This document shows, in pieces, positions 20,953-31,329 of a DNA stretch of 35,245 nucleotides. A program made the translations under genes and the position numbers. The notes beneath the pieces were generated by a model. That model saw only the letters and a list, made by a program, of their open reading frames with translations. It had not been told where the DNA came from and made no database searches. The stretch lies in contig AZLU01000323.1 in NCBI GenBank assembly GCA_002224055.1, positions 1 through 35,245 on the forward strand. The letters are read 5' to 3'. Position 1 is the first letter of the stretch, and every line of letters starts with the position of its first letter. The stretch comes from Pezizomycotina sp. ARF18. Lineage: Eukaryota; Ascomycota.

Positions 20953-21384
20953 TCACACACCTGCTACCAAGCTCTCTACAAAACCTCGCAAAGGAGGCAA
21001 CGAAGGCACTTCAGCAAATTCACGATAATACACCTTGTCAAATGCGATTTACTTATTTGACGTCGGTCCGAGATATTGCCAATGATCCGTATACGTTAGA
21101 TTACAGAAAGGTTTTCTCTCGGGCAACAAAGATTCGACGTTTGCTCCGAAGCGAAGTTTCACGAAAGCTCCAGCAACTTTGCTACCATCTGCCTCAAGTA
21201 TAAAGAGAAGGTGGTCTTGAAGGCATCCCGCGATTCTGCCATGTTGACCACTCAAGATACTCAGAGCCTCACTCCCGAGTGCGGGGATCCAGTAGCGGAC
21301 GGAAGCTATATGCAGATCCATAGCACGTGCCAGACGTGCTATAAGCCAGGGACTAAGGACCCTGACGAAGATGAAGCGTATCAT
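20953..21384 (-). CDS. hypothetical protein, possible small gene
   Basis: A minus-strand frame from the ATG at 21384 reads 111 residues to a TAA at 21049-21051 and then stays open in the same frame to a TGA at 20953-20955. The part before the TAA contains HLLFILEADGSKVAGAFVKL and PERKPFCNLTYTDHWQYLG; the part after it contains AFDKVYYREFAEVPSLPPLR. Both look like folded-protein sequence, and the first strand-like run recalls a GNAT beta sheet, but no acetyl-CoA motif is seen. The plus strand of the same stretch is also partly open, so the strand is not certain. The upstream end may lack an exon. Confidence 0.3.
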
Positions 21385-21583
21385 AAGGTGTATTGTATGT
21401 TTAATTTACTACCTTGCTAGAGAGCAAACGGAGTGGCCTCACGGCTTGGAGGAAGAAGTTGTTGCCTATTATATCTATTAACTCCTAGTTTTTATTTCCA
21501 TAGAACCTCAAGCATATTGCATAATAATAAAGCATACCTGATAATACTCTTATTGAAAATGTTACTCAGCTTTTGCGTGAACT

Positions 21584-22584
21584 ATGTCTGACTCGCTCGA
21601 AGTGAGAAGAGGCAAGCAGGAACGATACTATAAAAATTGAGTTCTATTCAAGAGACTCCGACAACGGCGGGGAATGGGATACGTTACATGAAGGCTTCGA
21701 AGAGGAACCTGAGCCATTTGGTGACTTTTGCCAGAACTTCTTGCTGCTCTGGAAGTCTTCTCCGGAAACCTGGAGCTGAGCCTGGGAGGAAGGATCCTAC
21801 CGGGTTCAAAGGAGACCAACATTTCATTATTTGTGTATCAAATACCATATGAGTTTAGTGATCTCCGATCTCTGCGATTGTGCCGCTTCGTCGAACGCCC
21901 TAGTAAGAACCTCTTCGAGTTAGTTGATAGACTAACAGAACTAAGCGAGCTTCATTTGAGAGAGTGCGTCATTATGACCAAGGCATCCGACGATGAGAAG
22001 AGGACGAGTATCTTGATACCGATATACGAGATCCCTAAGGACGGAACTGGGGCAACATCCTGAAAATTGGTGCTAAAAAGCATGAGCTGACCGATATTCT
22101 CTTTGATCGATTAAGCTACATCCACCGCTGGAACAGGATAACCGTCCGTTGGAACCTATCCCTGGTTGGAAGTATGGAATTCCAATTCATACCACGTCGG
22201 CGTATGACTTGGAAGCGTTGGAAGACCTCAGAGACAAGATTATGAAACGCAGAAGGGAGACTTTTCCACAGTGGATGAAGGGGAAATGTCTGCCTGAACA
22301 GAAATGGTTGAACTATTTCTTGGAGAAACCTGAGTGCTGGCAGGTCGCAGGGGAAGATGGAAGCTTGAAGCACTGGCGCGAGGCTGAGACTGACTATTGA
22401 AGCGAGCCTTATAAGAGTGGAGAGGAGGGATTTTCAAGGCAAACGGGCTCCATTAAGAGATAAGCAGTCTGAAGAATCGGACAATGAAGAAGAACTAGAC
22501 GAGGAATGGAGACGACTGATGACGAATCCGCAATTAATTAAACAGATTAAATTCTTACATCTTAACCACCATCAGCCAGCATAG
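21584..22584 (+). pseudogene. F-box/LRR-like protein gene, C-terminal part, frameshifted
   Basis: From a possible ATG at 21584 (MSDSLEVRRGKQERYYKN), changing frames give EFYSRDSDNGGEWDTLHEGF, PELLAALEVFSGNLELSLGG, FSDLRSLRLCRFVERPSKNL and LVDRLTELSELHLRECVI. Then follow NWGNILKIGAKKHELTDILF, TSAYDLEALEDLRDKIMK, QKWLNYFLEKPECWQVAG and an acidic end (SEESDNEEELDEEWRRL) with the stop at 22582-22584. Breaks fall near 21640, 21725, 22045, 22145 and 22395. The leucine pattern and style resemble the C-terminal half of the F-box gene at 18723. No F-box is visible in what can be read, so it may begin further left or be a headless copy. Confidence 0.5.
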
Positions 22585-24294
22585 TAGTGTAGAAAGTTAT
22601 AGCTTAAGTGATGGTAAATTTTACATAGACTTCCCCCCGCGCGCGCCTTCCGAATTTTACTAGATTTGGAACTATCGGGCTAATATGATAAAGAACATAT
22701 CTAACATCGAAAATACTATATGTATCTTGTATGCTATACTTCTTTGAAGCAATTGGTACTTGGGTAATTATACCTGTTCGTATTTGAAATTCCCTAGAGT
22801 GATATCGTGTAACGATCCCGTCGAGGCCTATTGCCACTAGAACATTATATGTAAACATATGAAAACGCGTTCGAGCAGAGCCTCGGGCCCTGATTACTGA
22901 GCATAAGGCAAGAATAGCCATCCACTCCTTTTATTCCTTTTCCTCTTTCGCTGGCAATATGAGGCTCCAAGTATTTATGCATCGTGCTTGACACGTCTCC
23001 ATCGCAATATTGGACCCACGCAAATTCAAAACGAGGAAACGTTAGACCAATATCCAGTTAGACCGCATGTGCTATATGCACTTTAGGTTCTCGGTCATCG
23101 GGAATTCAGCCGTGCAGAACTCCGACCAATCTGTGATAGATCCGAGCGGTGGTGGAAACTAATCTTCATTCTTCGCACAGACTCCGAATAATTGCTATAA
23201 AAAGCGCGTTCAAAAGAGGGGTTAGAAAGAGCACTTCATTTCTGTACAAGAAACAAAGATTGCGGATGGATAGATATAATCAAATGACCTTCAGAATTAT
23301 GCGGGTTACTTACGTACTGCTGAGAATGGAAGGTTTAGGCTTCGTCAGATATAAGCAGTTTGCAGAATCGCTGCCAACTTGAACCGCGTTATGGTTATTT
23401 TTGGTTGGTCAAAAGCGGGGCTATCCTTCTGAACAAACTTTTTGCTCTATACTTTTTTATTAGCAACGTTGATGCGGCATGCGGGCTGGAAGGCCTTTGC
23501 CGTTTGTTTTAGAGAGAACGATAGCCTGGCCACGGTTCTGGAATTATTGACTTGCCTGAGACTGTGAGACCTTTTCCTCTTCCTTCGAGTAATACCTGTT
23601 CCACCCACCCACCGCACAGAACGAGTGGGCCAGTGTGAAGGACTTATTCCCGAGTGGAAAAACCGAGTCCATCTCTGGCTAGGATTGCCAGGAAGCCCCT
23701 GCACTCGCATGTTGGCTTTGCAGATCAGCTTATACCGTGTTGGGATACCAATGAATGTATTCTTCGGTATAGGATCACCCTCTTTTGACTCTTGTTCTGG
23801 TATAGTATCAAACTTCTAGGAACCCCACCCGGAGCCTCAACGTCGAATGGGTCCAATACAATGCACTGAATGCAGGCAGGAAAAGCGACTAAACAACGCA
23901 GAAGAGAAAGGCTGGGGTGGGGTTCTTGAGCCTCCAATTTCATTCTGAACCATGCAGAGAACTAGACGAGGCTAGCTGAGGCTCTATAGTAATCGTCGCC
24001 TCTTGTTTTGGTTCCTTTTTTCCTACCCTCTATCATTATACCCCGACAAGAAAACAAGATAAAGAGCCTAATAGTGTGAGAAATCAATTGTGCGTTCTAG
24101 TTGCTTATCTGTTAGACCCGTTCCGGCGGTCAAGGTGGATATAAACTGGCCCTGTTTCCCACCCCTCCCTTCTCTCTTGGCTTGAAGGAAATCATCGCAA
24201 GGTTGCAAAAACCACAGACGCTGTGGGAAAATAGAGGTTATAAGATATCTCTGAGAAATTTTTCTCTTTCTACCTCAAGCCATCAAAGTCTACC
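22585..24294. other. intergenic region, about 1.7 kb
   Basis: No supported gene. It contains an 11-bp inverted pair, GAACCCCACCC at 23820-23830 and GGGTGGGGTTC at 23915-23925. The last 200 bp are pyrimidine-rich and lead to the channel gene's ATG. Confidence 0.45.
23820..23925. repeat. inverted repeat with 11-bp arms
   Basis: GAACCCCACCC (23820-23830) and its exact reverse complement (23915-23925) are separated by 84 bp. Each is followed within a few bases by GAGCCTC in the same orientation. Function unknown; it could be a regulatory pair or chance. Confidence 0.5.
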
Positions 24295-26424
24295 ATGGAT
24301 AGTAACCGCGACGTGGAGAAGGGGAGTACGAACCCCGATGAGATAACCGTTGACAACGAAAGCGGTTCTCAAAAAGCGGGGCCGGCACGACGCCTTAAAG
24401 GCCGCTTCAGAAGCGATAGCACCTCCTCGATCCGAACGAAGAAGATTGACTTTTCAAAGGACAACGAGGATGGCCTGAATCCCATCACCCTTAAAGACCT
24501 CGTCAAGATGGTCTTCCTCTACATGTTGCCGCTTGGCGCATGCATCGCCATACCTATAATTTTGGCTGCCGTGTACGATCCAGCTACGAACTCGAGCATC
24601 GGCGGCGTACCATTGTTACAGTTTTTTATCTGGGTAAGTAACTTGAAGCGTTGAGTGGTCATCTTCTTTAATTGGATTGCTAACTGGTTTCGCTCTTGTA
24701 ACCTTGCAGGTGGAAATCTCCTGGGTCTCGTTATGGACATCTAAACTCATCGCCAAAGTACTCCCGTTCGTGGTCCGCCCCCTCGTCAGTAGCGGTGTCA
24801 GGAAGTACTGCCGTCAGCTACAGGAGTTAGAGATCCCTTGGCCCTCGTCGGAGGCACCTTCGCCATGTATATCAGTTTCTATCCGATGATGCATCGGGAG
24901 AAGACTCGAAACGAATACAAACAGAAAGACCAGCAACCGTGGGAGACCGTAGTCCAAGAGGCCTTGGCCGCCACCCTCTGCTCGTCCCTGGTGTACTTGG
25001 GAAAGTGCGTCTTGATCACCATAGTCGCGTCCGGTATCACCAGACCCAGTTCGCTTCGAGGATTAAGGAAACAAGGTAACCCACACGTCCTCACTAGGCT
25101 TCGATATATTTGGTTTGGGAGATGCTGACGTTTTTTACTCTTCTTTAGGCAAATATTCGCCGCCTTATCAGGCTCATGGGTGCGTCCCGAAAGGCCATTC
25201 CCGACTTTGCTGCTCTGAAAGACTACGATGACTTTCTCATCAACCCGCGGAAGAGAAAATCTCAGCTCTGGTTACGGACGTTCGGTTTGTGTTAACGAAC
25301 AAGGAACATGACCCGAACCACCCCATCGTCGTCCAAGCGCTTGAGAAGGTTCCCACATCAGAAGCTCTTGCTAGGAGAATCTGGTCTTCCCTTATACGAG
25401 ACCCGGAAAGCACCGCTCTTTACAAAGAAGATCTCATCAGACACTTGAAACCTGGCCACCCGAAGAACAGCCCCGATCCTGAGATCGACCAGCTCTTTGC
25501 CGTGCTTGATATGGATGAGAACGGTGATGTCAGCGAAGAAGAAGCTGTCGGTGCCGTACTCGAAATCCAGCGGGAACGCGCTGATTTGGTCCGAGGCACT
25601 ACCGACATCAAGAGTTCCGTTGATGCTTTCGACTGGTTACTCCTCTTCGCCTGCTTGATCCTCATGGTCTTCGTTTACATCGCTTTCTTGACCAACCAGA
25701 TCAAGAACACCTTGCCTTCGCTGGTACTCTCCTTGCCGGATCCGCCTTCGCCTTCTCGGGGACCATCCAAGATCTTATGGCTTCCATCATCCTTGTCTTC
25801 GTCAAGCATCCTTACGATGTTGGAGATCGCATTGACTTTGATGGGCAGGAGTACATCGTCCACGACATTTCGCTCCTCTACACCGTTTTCCTGAACATGA
25901 GGAACAACAAGCTCGTTCACATCGGGAACACCTTCATGGCTGGCAAGGCTATTGAGAACATCACGCGCTCCGGCAACCTCAAGGAGACCATACGCTTGAG
26001 CGTCAGTTTCTCAACCTCGTTTGAGGATGTGGAGTACTTGAAGGAGCAAATGATGGTGTTCGTCAAGGAAAACTCGCGCGAGTACTTTATGGACAGCCTC
26101 GACGCGCGCATCTTCAGCTTCGGCCTCGATAAATTGGAACTACAGGTTGACGTCAAATATAAGGGCAGCTGGGCTAACCAGACCCTCCACGCCGAGCGTA
26201 GGGAGAAGTTCCAGCGCCAACTCATCTCTGTTCTCAGGAAAATCCCTGTCTACGGACCTGGATCCTCGGGAGATCCTGGCCTGGGAACCGCTGGAAACGC
26301 GGCGTACAGCGTGAACATCTCGGCTGCTGACGCTGAGCAAAGACATCAAGCGGCTCTGCATGACGTCGCGGCGAAGCGATGGAACCCACCGGCAAGCTCC
26401 ACGGGTGCTGAGATTAGTCGTTGA
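24295..26424 (+). CDS. EF-hand mechanosensitive ion channel, MscS family (Msy1/Msy2-like; frameshifted)
   Basis: The ATG at 24295 (ACCATGG) opens an acidic, Ser-rich cytoplasmic head (MDSNRDVEKGSTNPDEI). TM1 is VFLYMLPLGACIAIPIILAA. Intron 1 (24634-24709) joins FFIW to VEISWVSLW (TM2). Then come VRKYCRQLQELEIP, TM3 (ALVGGTFAMYISFYPMM) and TM4 (CSSLVYLGKCVLITIVAS); intron 2 lies at 25076-25148. After ASRKAIPDFAALKDYDDF and EALARRIW, an EF-hand loop occupies 25508-25543 (DMDENGDVSEEE, all ligand positions present). TM5 is LFACLILMVFVYIAFL. Pore helix and beta domain are GSAFAFSGTIQDLMASI, VFVKHPYDVGDRIDF and ISLLYTVF. The C-terminus ends at 26424. About 660 aa. Fission-yeast Msy1/Msy2 are ER channels that control Ca2+ in hypo-osmotic shock. 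Breaks near 24836, 25033, 25149, 25288 and 25720 all fit a single missing base. Confidence 0.85.
24634..24709 (+). other. intron 1 of the MscS-like channel
   Basis: GTAAGT donor, TTGCTAAC branch, TTGCAG acceptor, 76 bp, phase 0. Confidence 0.85.
25076..25148 (+). other. intron 2 of the MscS-like channel
   Basis: GTAACC donor, TGCTGACG branch, CTTTAG acceptor, 73 bp. Joins the IKET segment to NIRRLIRLM. Confidence 0.7.
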
Positions 26425-27291
26425 GGAAGGCTAGAGGTATATGGTATTGATCGAAGATTGTATTAGTGTTGAGTTTTCTGGGGGGAGTTTATGAGAATGA
26501 GCGATAATATTTAATTAGTAATGCAAGGTACTGCTAGGGAGGATAGTTTGGAGAAAGTCTCTTACCATTATGATGACCTTAATGCATATCAATTTAACGG
26601 AGAAATCTATTTACTTCAACAGACTGCCTTGATTTAACCTTGCTAGGCCTTGAAACTCTTAGGATGCTAATGCTGTGTGGATATGAATGCCGTGTGGATA
26701 GGTTTTCGTTGACCTAAAGACATGCCTGAAGTCGTGGATCTACTATATCATCCGTGGAGTATCCTTTCCGTTTATCTAAGCTAATGTGGGATCTTGAAAC
26801 GCCATGCAGAGGACGTTGTTTTCCGTCTAGAACCGTGCTGCCTTTTCCTCAAGTCGATATATCTTGTACAACAATCGACCATCTTATAAAATTCAAATAC
26901 CTCTCATCGCTTCTAGCATACAAAATTGTCTCATGAGATCTATCTTTGCATAATGATATTCCAGGGTTAACCTTCCAGCTCTCGCAACATCGCTGACGGC
27001 CTGAGAATTACCCTCAGCTTCATCACGGAAGTTTCCCGAACCCTAGCAACATCATCTTATTTCAAAACTCAAGGACACTTGGATTTCAATAAAGAGTGTT
27101 GTTGCCTGAAAGTGAAATGAATATAAAATGCTTACATGGTGCCTTTCTCTGATTCACTCAAGTTCGACATTCTATCTCATCGATTTCATTTCAGTCGCTC
27201 TTTAGCCCATTTTCGCTTGAGGGCCTTCCTTAGACGTAATCCAACTTCCACACATTCATTGTTTTCATTCAATCACATTTTCTGTTTCAAC
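26425..27291. other. intergenic region between channel and protease genes
   Basis: No gene recognised. A TATAAA element near 27121-27127 followed by a T/C-rich leader (27140-27291) forms the likely promoter and 5' UTR of the protease gene. Confidence 0.45.
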
Positions 27292-28439
27292 ATGCTTTAT
27301 CAAACCCATTTCTATCTCCTCGCTCTCGCAGCGGGTGCCCTTGCTCTACCAGGAGGAACAACATCTAGGCCGTCCAAAATCGACGCCAACATGAACCTTC
27401 GCTTCAAAGGAAGCACCTGCAATGATCAACAAAAGGCAATCGTCCAACAAGGCTTCGTAGATGCGGTCACACTTGTAGAGAATGTGCTTGGTACCTTAAA
27501 CAAAAACTCTCTGGCTTACAAGACGTTCTTTGATCCAACCGATACCGCAAGTAAAACCATCGGAAAACCTATGTTTGACGTCGTCCATAACGTCTTCAGT
27601 CAGATCAAAACGGCACTCACAGACAAAACGGATCCTTTATCGTTCAGCTGCGACCCGAACGGCCCAGCATGTCTTAAAAGCCCCGGGAATATAGTAGCTC
27701 AAGCTATTGATGAGGACCGACGGGTTAACCTTTGCCCATTATTCTTCAATGAATACAACGACAAAAAGAAGGCATGGAGTCTCAACCAACTGCAGTGTCA
27801 GGCAAAGGGTTCCGTCCTCGATCGCAAAACAAAGGTCGCGATGCAGCCGCAGCAGATGGAGGCACTGGGTACCCTCGGGCTGTGACCATTGTCCACGAGC
27901 TCGCACACCTCATGGATCCCAAGGTGGCTGATGTTCAGTCAATCGTGGACTGCTACTACCGACCCTACGCGTGTGAGTACATGGCGATTCAGAATCCCAA
28001 GGCCGCCGTCGCCAATGCGGACAACTACGCCAACCTTGCTGCGGCCCAGTATTTCAGCACCCTTTGCCGCTCAACCACCCTGTATTACCGCTCCTGGAGC
28101 GACAACAACTCATTCAAACCGAAACTTGCAGACTACCAAGCTACGGGCAGGAAGGCTCTCATGACACTCAACGCAGACATCAAGAAGAGATTGCAGGGTA
28201 TCGAGGGCTCGAAGCCTGGACTTCTTGAGGACGGGTACGCTTTTGACTCGGACGGCTATATCCACAAACCTGGCGCCACTCCAGAGGACCAAAAAGAGAT
28301 AGATGGCTTCAATGCGAGCATGAAGGTATTAAAAGCCAAGAAGCGACAGCTTGATACGCAAGTAAACATATGCGACAAAGTAAGCGACGCCACTTGGGCG
28401 CAAGTGGAGGCAGTGATGAACAAACGACAAGGAAAGTGA
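27292..28439 (+). CDS. secreted M35-like (deuterolysin-type) metalloprotease, one frame break
   Basis: I chose the ATG at 27292 (TTCAACATG) because it begins a signal peptide, MLYQTHFYLLALAAGALALP. The mature part begins with STCNDQQKAIVQQGF, the Cys/Gln pattern typical of fungal aspzincins. Paired cysteines follow (FSCDPNGPAC, LCPLFF, LQCQ, DCYYRPYAC, TLC, ICDKV). The zinc motif HELAH is at 27894-27908. The Asp of NADNY (28020-28022) is a candidate third ligand, as M35 enzymes use Asp instead of Glu or His. The tail runs to 28439, about 380 aa in all. One break near 27860 separates the N-terminal frame from the catalytic frame; one missing base explains it. If the break is real, only a catalytically empty stub is made. 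Such proteases are secreted to degrade external or host proteins; the exact subfamily is unsure. Confidence 0.75.
27894..27908 (+). other. HELAH zinc-binding motif
   Basis: HExxH signature of zincin proteases, preceded by AVTIV as in the active-site helix of M35 enzymes. Confidence 0.8.
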
Positions 28440-28495
28440 CCACGTGCTTGCTATGAAAGTGGCGCATGACTGATACCGACGGAAACGGGGATTAA

Positions 28496-28517
28496 ATTCA
28501 CAGGGGATTCACAGGGG
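28496..28517. repeat. 11-bp tandem duplication
   Basis: ATTCACAGGGG occurs twice head to tail. Confidence 0.9.
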
Positions 28518-28954
28518 ATTGATTCACTACTTGAATAATAACATATAGCATCGATTTATTTCTTGATTAATACTAGATAAGCTCTCATTACCCAGCAAGG
28601 CTACAAGTTCTACACACGATTCCCGATTTTGGGCTCCAATGGTGTTCATAACCCCTAATCCGAGTCCGGGATAGTACGAGGAGAAGTTAGTCGGTGACTA
28701 ACGGCGTTTCGAACGATCGATTGAAAACCTGAGCATATGGCTTTTGCACGGATGATTTTGCTTCAGCCTGGGCTAGTATTAACTCCATGAATATACAGTA
28801 TTCAAAGCTTTGCAATGTGGTTCTCTAGGTTCTAGCGGCTGTGCCTTTCTGCGACATGTGGCTCAGAAGAAGAAATGTTCGAGTGATGCGATTAAAGTGC
28901 TTGAATAGGCGGCTCGCTAGGTCGCCACGAGAACTACTAGCATTCTAGTGAGAG

Positions 28955-28980
28955 AAAAAAATAAAATAAAATAAAATAAT
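28955..28980. repeat. (AAAAT)n microsatellite
   Basis: A-rich pentanucleotide repeat directly downstream of the minus-strand DUF7703 gene. Confidence 0.85.
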
Positions 28981-28981
28981 G

Positions 28982-29849
28982 TTATATATATTCCACCATT
29001 CCCGAGTTATCGGACTGATGCCGGCGCGGCTGGATCAAGTCGACAAGGTTGCTCAAAACTGCGAGTTCCAGTTTCAACTTAACGCTGTAAACAACGCCTT
29101 TGAGAGTCGTTTGAATAGCATATAGGTTCGCGTACTCTATAGCTAAGAGAGCAATATCCATAAGAACAATAAAAAGGTTGATAGCGAGTAGTTGGTACAT
29201 CAATTTTCGTTTGCTCGTGTCGGGAAATAATGATAAGATATTCATGACGGAATATATGTATAAGCCGGAAATAATCAGCTCTTGAATACAGAAGCCGGTC
29301 ATCTGTACCCTTTCCATAACGCCATAACCAGTAATAAACAAGGGATCGTCCCGAACGTTCGAGCCGAATGTGAAAAAGCTTGTTGTGATATGAAGAGCGA
29401 CCGCATCGACGATGATCATTACCAACACGTTCCGCAATGCGCGTTCGCTATGGAGCACTAGATGAAGCCTATTGAAATTATTAGTGGTCAGGCCTATCAA
29501 GCCATTGATAGGTAATCTTGCGGCCCCGATTCAATTCTTGAACCACGACGTGAAAGGAATCGGAGACTCACCTCGAGTAGAGAACCAGTGCTTGGCCTGT
29601 AACCATGACATACCACCCGAAAGTAAGTATACTAAGGCCGCCCAAATATTTCGAGCCTGTAGAATTTGAGGAAGAAGCCTAGCGAATAAGGATAACGCCG
29701 AGCAAGGCCGACAGGAATAGGCTCCAGAAATACAGGCCCTTGTATTTCTTGAAAACACTGAGGATTACAAAGATAATTTCCACCGCATTGTATAAGGCGA
29801 TCGCAGTAAGACAGGCTAGGAGGGTTTTTGATTCCAACGCCTTGATCAT
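28982..29849 (-). CDS. DUF7703-family multi-pass membrane protein (frameshifted)
   Basis: Minus strand; the first ATG in frame is at 29849 (MIKALESKTLLACLTAIALY), though family members usually carry a short extra N-terminus, so the true start may be upstream near 29900. Helices in order are LLACLTAIALYNAVEIIFVI, GLYFWSLFLSALLGVI, YSLGFFLKFY, ILTFGWYVMVTGQALVLYSR, (intron 29469-29571) LHLVLHSERALRNVLVMIIV, a MERVQMTGFCIQELIISGLY segment, KLMYQLLAINLFIVLMDIAL and the family ending LKGVVYSVKLKLELAVLSNL. The segments YSRLHLV, QMTGFxIQE and LKLEFAVL are the strongest hallmarks. Frame breaks lie near 29680 and 29640. The function of the family is not known; members are fungal plasma- or endomembrane proteins with about seven helices. 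Confidence 0.75.
29469..29571 (-). other. intron in the DUF7703 gene
   Basis: Minus-strand GTGAGT donor after the codons for LYS, CAATAG acceptor, 103 bp. Splicing restores YSRLHLV, a conserved family segment. Confidence 0.8.
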
Positions 29850-31099
29850 TGTAGCCGCCGACCATCCTGTACTATCGAGAGAACATGATGACGGTCGAAT
29901 TTCATGACGATGAGAGAAAGGGGAAAGAAATGGCGAAAATGTCGTGAGTGAGATTCTCAACGGTAGAATAAAAAAATCTTCAAAAAGAAAAGTAATCAGA
30001 GGATGCAATCCCCCTTATAACCGTGGTACAGATTTACCCTTGGCAGCGCCGCCCCGTTCATGTTTACGAACAGAAATAAAAACCTGTGGGGCAGAATATT
30101 CCTCGCCGGAATTCTGCACCGTAAGTAGTCAGCTCCGGGAAAATGAACGCTGTTGATGCGGGGGAATCCTTTCCAAAGCGACTGTTCGAGGCGACCAGCG
30201 GACGATCAAGCGCACGGTGATCTCAGTACCTAGGCAAAAACGCACGGCGAGAAGGAGACTCTTTGTTGGTGGTATGCGCAACTCGGATCCCTCCGTGGAG
30301 ACCATCATCTGGAAAGATTCATCTCTGAGGGTGAAGTGAATAGGTTAGTGCCAATTCTCCGCAATTTTTTCGTTTGACTGAAATTCTGACTTTCGCTCGA
30401 AAGATGGTCAGGTTTCACTCATAGCGTGGGGGAGGGTAAGACGAGTATTTTCATGAGCTGCAGAAAATAATATAGGGAAGGTAATCTAGATTCTGTCGAT
30501 GGCGTGTTTCAAGACTGAAATGACGGCAAGGAACCCCAGTATCTGGAAATTGAAAACTGACAATTTGGATTTTCCAAAGCTGAAAATTTGAAATGTTAAA
30601 ATGAAGCTTTCGCGAAACAGAGTCTTGAATGTTTGAAATTTGACGCCAGCAAAAGTTTTGACGCCAGCGAATTATGACGGAATCGAATATGACGGAATAC
30701 TGATTGGTAAATTTATATAAATACCTTCCGCGGATTGAGAAGGGGTAGAAACCGGTATAGAAAAAAATAACTAGAAAACCATAATAAAAGTTTGGTTTCA
30801 AATTGGAGACTCCTAGGAGGCAGAATTAATCCTTTACGCCAACTAATTCGAAAGCGAAAGCTGCCTGAACAACGATCTCGAGAGGTCAGGATAGGGCCTC
30901 AACATCCACATCCCTTGGCGTAAAACATGGGAGGTGCTTGTAGGGAGAGGCCCTGTTCATTGCTCGCATGTACCTTTCATGATCAGTTTTGCTCCTTTCT
31001 TCGCTGCCTGCCCTTGAACATTCGTGGTACTCTATTACAACGGGGTTGGACGCGTTCTAAGCAAGTATGCATGCCGGCGGCTCTCTCATAAAAGAAGGA
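29850..31099. other. intergenic region at the edge of the AT-rich block
   Basis: Upstream region of the DUF7703 gene, then sequence of normal base composition without recognised genes. It holds paired short repeats at 30640-30698. The minus-strand open frame at 30451-30801 is rich in Phe, Ile and Tyr from A/T-rich DNA and is not gene-like. Confidence 0.45.
30640..30698. repeat. two interleaved short direct repeats
   Basis: TTGACGCCAGC occurs at 30640-30650 and 30659-30669; ATGACGGAAT occurs at 30674-30683 and 30689-30698. Confidence 0.8.
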
Positions 31100-31329
31100 T
31101 TGCTACAGTAAATAGTGAGATCGGGAATTTACTACTATGTAATTTTAAGAAACAGTTACGAGATTGGAACAATACAATCACGTGACATAAAGTTCGTTTT
31201 ACCCACACCAAACCAAATCAAATTTTTCAAGAAATCACTACAAGAATTATATAAGCTATATCTCTACATAATACTAATAACTAACCAATATTATAAAATA
31301 AGATCGACTATATATAAATTATAAAAGTT

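Larger units (their letters stand above)
28440..28981. other. intergenic region between convergent genes
   Basis: No coding signal. It includes an 11-bp tandem pair (ATTCACAGGGG twice at 28496-28517) and, next to the DUF7703 stop, an (AAAAT)n run at about 28955-28980. Confidence 0.5.

Noticed and set aside
30451-30801. 116-codon minus-strand open frame near the AT-rich border
   Set aside because: Phe/Ile/Tyr-rich product expected from A/T-rich DNA; no motif and no splice sites.
31115-31324. 69-codon open frame in the AT-rich border
   Set aside because: Lys, Ile and Tyr from AT-rich, RIP-altered sequence; not conserved-looking.
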